Origin: Cyclobacteriaceae bacterium
GTDB lineage: Bacteria > Bacteroidota > Bacteroidia > Cytophagales > Cyclobacteriaceae
Reading direction: 5' to 3'
DNA: 35,528 nucleotides
Assembly: GCA_020832375.1 (NCBI GenBank)
Contig: JAFIEW010000031.1
Location: 1-35,528 of the forward strand
Each line of letters begins with the position of its first letter. Position 1 is the first letter of the stretch. A program made the translations under genes and the position numbers. This document shows, piece by piece, positions 33,659-35,528 of this stretch. Below the pieces are notes generated by a model that was not told where the DNA came from, made no database searches, and saw only the letters and a program-made list of their open reading frames with translations.

Positions 33659-33758
33659 GATCAGTATTTTAGGTTTTTCCGAGTCTAATTTTTTTATCTG
33701 TAGATAATTAAAAAGAAATTTCTTTTGAAGATTTTGTTTGTGATAGAAGTAAAAGTGT

Positions 33759-35498
33759 ATGATAAAGACTGTAGCATATATTTCCACTATACTATCAAAG
33801 GATAGCCTTTATCATAAAGGTCCAGCAATTAAAAAAACCATACTCTTTTTATTTCTTTCTTGCCTACTTACCGCTTGGGATATTCAATCTATTAAAGCGT
33901 TATCAGTAAATGATGATGATTTAATCATAAGAATATATGATCGATTACACCATCTGGAAGCTCATCTACATGACTCTTTACTTAATAGTACTCAAGATTT
34001 TCGTAGTTTCACAGCCAAAACGGATAGCTTTTTGGCCTTGTGTGTCATCGATGCTAACCGTTGTGAGTTAAAAAATTTGCTTTCGGCTCAATTTCAAGCC
34101 TCTTTGTCCTATGAATTTTTTTCGGTTGCCCTTCATTTATATCCATGTGATCAAGATTCAATCATTCAAAAGGATATTCTCATTCGACTTTCAGCAGATT
34201 TACTTCAAGCAGCTCATCATCTTTTTCTTAGTGATCGATTGATTTTTGATGCTTATGCAGATCTCTACATAGAAATTTCTGAGTTGGTTTTTGATAGGAT
34301 TATCAATACCCATCAGTATAAGATTGATGAAAAACTTGCTACTGCAGCTTTCTTGATTGCTGATAAAGTTAAAACTGTTCGTTTTTTAAAGGGTTCGACG
34401 GTGAATGGTAGTATTCATAACAATAACGAAAATAGTAGACTTCGAAACTACTTGATCGCTTATAAGAATCAAGAAAAAAATAAGCATACCAAATCCATTC
34501 TAAAAGTTTTATTTGAAAGCACTTCTAACCATCAACAAGATCCTTTTGAATATATTCAGCACCTAAAAGCAAAACATCAATCGAAGCTAAATTTAGATCA
34601 GCTTGCTGTGCGTTTCTTTATTGATAGTAGTGGGAATCTATATGCCTTTGCTGTTTCCACAAATCATTTGAGCGCTCATGATTTAGGGTCAGTATTATCC
34701 ATTCGGGATACCATTAAAACACTTTATCAAAGTATGTATGACAAGGATGATTCCCTCATCGCATCACATTCTAGCAGACTTTATCAATTGCTATTAGGTG
34801 AGGTATTTGAACAACAAGCAATTAGAAAGGAATTATTAATATTAACAGATGGTGTGCTTAATTATTTGCCCTTTGATCTATTAATCACAGACCAACAAAA
34901 TAAAATAGGCCCTCACAAGTACCTTGTTTATCATACCGCTGTTAGCTATCATCATTCTTATGAGCTACTCTTTGTCAAGCCATCCGAGGTTGATGCTCTT
35001 AGCCAGGCAAAACTCATTGGTTTTAATCCAAGTTTCAAACATTCTCAAGATAATAGTCCTGTGTTCTTGGGAAATTTACAATATGCTAGAGAGGAAGTTA
35101 TTACTATATCTGAAGAATGGGGTCATCATGAAGTTTATTTAGACTCTCAAGCTACAAAGAGCAATTTGCTTTCATTAAACTTCGAGGACGGAATCATCCT
35201 TCATTTAGCTACCCATGCAAGGGTTGATGCGCAAGATGTTCAACAAACAGGTATCTACCTTCATGGTGAGAATAATGCTGAATCTTTTTTCAATTTTACA
35301 GAGCTTGAAGAAAGCAGAATAAATCCAGCCATGGTTAATCTAAGCGCTTGCAATACCGGCTTAGGTCATTTAGACGAAACTTATGGCATTACTAGTCTTA
35401 CGAGCGCATTTCTGAAAAACGGTACGCCCAATGTGATTTCTGCGCTTTGGTCCTCTGAAGACAAAAGTACTTCCCTTAAATCCGCAAGTATAAAGTAA
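33759..35498 (+). CDS. CHAT-domain (caspase-like) protease with membrane anchor
   Basis: A 579-residue protein. A hydrophobic segment at about 24-46 (KKTILFLFLSCLLTAW) is a signal or anchor, so the rest is probably periplasmic. Residues 50-250 are helical and resemble degenerate TPR repeats. Residues 280 to the end form the CHAT domain: LLILTDGVLNYLPFDLL, then the catalytic dyad H486 in LHLATHARVD and C531 in VNLSACNTGLG, then GITSLTSAFLKNGTPNVISALW. CHAT proteins are clan CD cysteine peptidases related to caspase and separase; some bacterial ones act in defence by cutting a partner protein. The usual last helix after ALWxxxDKST (30 or more residues) is replaced by a short unlike tail (LKSASIK) and a stop, close to the window edge, which suggests truncation or a sequence error. 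No partner gene is visible. Confidence 0.85.
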   Translation: MIKTVAYISTILSKDSLYHKGPAIKKTILFLFLSCLLTAWDIQSIKALSVNDDDLIIRIYDRLHHLEAHLHDSLLNSTQDFRSFTAKTDSFLALCVIDANRCELKNLLSAQFQASLSYEFFSVALHLYPCDQDSIIQKDILIRLSADLLQAAHHLFLSDRLIFDAYADLYIEISELVFDRIINTHQYKIDEKLATAAFLIADKVKTVRFLKGSTVNGSIHNNNENSRLRNYLIAYKNQEKNKHTKSILKVLFESTSNHQQDPFEYIQHLKAKHQSKLNLDQLAVRFFIDSSGNLYAFAVSTNHLSAHDLGSVLSIRDTIKTLYQSMYDKDDSLIASHSSRLYQLLLGEVFEQQAIRKELLILTDGVLNYLPFDLLITDQQNKIGPHKYLVYHTAVSYHHSYELLFVKPSEVDALSQAKLIGFNPSFKHSQDNSPVFLGNLQYAREEVITISEEWGHHEVYLDSQATKSNLLSLNFEDGIILHLATHARVDAQDVQQTGIYLHGENNAESFFNFTELEESRINPAMVNLSACNTGLGHLDETYGITSLTSAFLKNGTPNVISALWSSEDKSTSLKSASIK

Positions 35499-35528
35499 AA
35501 AAAGCCGAAAAAGCGCCTAAATTAATTG

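Larger units (their letters stand above)
33221..33758. other. Long AT-rich spacer before the CHAT gene
   Basis: No protein gene is credible here. It contains a hairpin with T runs on both strands at 33504-33543 that has no protein gene directly upstream on either side, and a near-consensus promoter for the CHAT gene at 33630-33658. A small RNA between about 33300 and 33545 is possible but not shown. Confidence 0.45.

Noticed and set aside
1-35528. tRNA, rRNA, CRISPR arrays and intact insertion sequences
   Set aside because: No cloverleaf with a TTCRA loop, no regularly spaced repeats, and no transposase with paired ends were found on either strand by eye.

Overview
The window comes from a Bacteroidota bacterium, most likely a marine-type Cytophagales. 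The evidence is AT-rich DNA with very AT-rich spacers, several promoters of the Bacteroidota type (TTG, about 19 bases, TAnnTTTG), SusE/F-like and other lipoproteins, DUF2911 proteins, a CtlX hydrolase, a YpdA-type bacillithiol disulfide reductase and a plug-less TonB-receptor-like barrel. The genus is not determined. No rRNA, tRNA, CRISPR array or intact insertion sequence was found. LAYOUT. 1-3.8 kb: a stand-alone Hpt phosphotransfer protein, a secreted S9 (prolyl oligopeptidase/DPP-like) peptidase and a small lipoprotein. 3.8-7.4 kb, minus strand: a lipoamide-dehydrogenase-like flavoprotein that has lost both redox cysteines, an Rpn/PD-(D/E)XK-type nuclease, and CtlX. 7.6-16.2 kb, plus strand: holA, then a 1 kb spacer with a long palindromic element, a giant periplasmic TPR protein, a 0.5 kb spacer, an outer-membrane barrel and an M16 metallopeptidase. 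16.4-21.4 kb: dps, a 1302-residue cytoplasmic hybrid histidine kinase (PAS/GAF sensors, HisKA, ATPase, REC, Hpt) and a single-domain response regulator. 21.6-28.1 kb: two DUF2911 proteins, an SDR oxidoreductase, YpdA, an orphan SusE/F-like surface lipoprotein, a dCMP deaminase and a membrane-anchored coiled-coil protein. 28.8-32.7 kb, minus strand: a SulP transporter whose STAS domain is broken by a frameshift, a ferritin, a candidate 0.2 kb MITE-like element, and a two-gene unit (a 51-residue cysteine-rich protein and a DUF6686-like protein) with its own promoter, palindromic operator and terminator. 32.9-35.5 kb: a 54-residue small gene, a long AT-rich spacer, and a membrane-anchored CHAT (caspase-like) protease whose C-terminus looks abnormal near the window edge. 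HOW IT FITS TOGETHER. Most of the window is ordinary chromosome: envelope biogenesis and proteolysis, phosphorelay signalling, thiol redox (YpdA) and iron storage/protection (Dps, ferritin). Genes are mostly monocistronic or in short pairs, separated by clear Rho-independent hairpins. The most noteworthy items are the small cysteine-rich gene with a TTTAGATT-A-AATCTAAA palindrome over its predicted transcription start, the frameshifted SulP STAS domain, the cysteine-less flavoprotein, the 31.8-32.0 kb element with 17-base terminal inverted repeats, and the CHAT protease at the right edge. Coordinates of all start codons, motifs and hairpins were read by eye; family assignments rest on recognised motifs, not on database searches.
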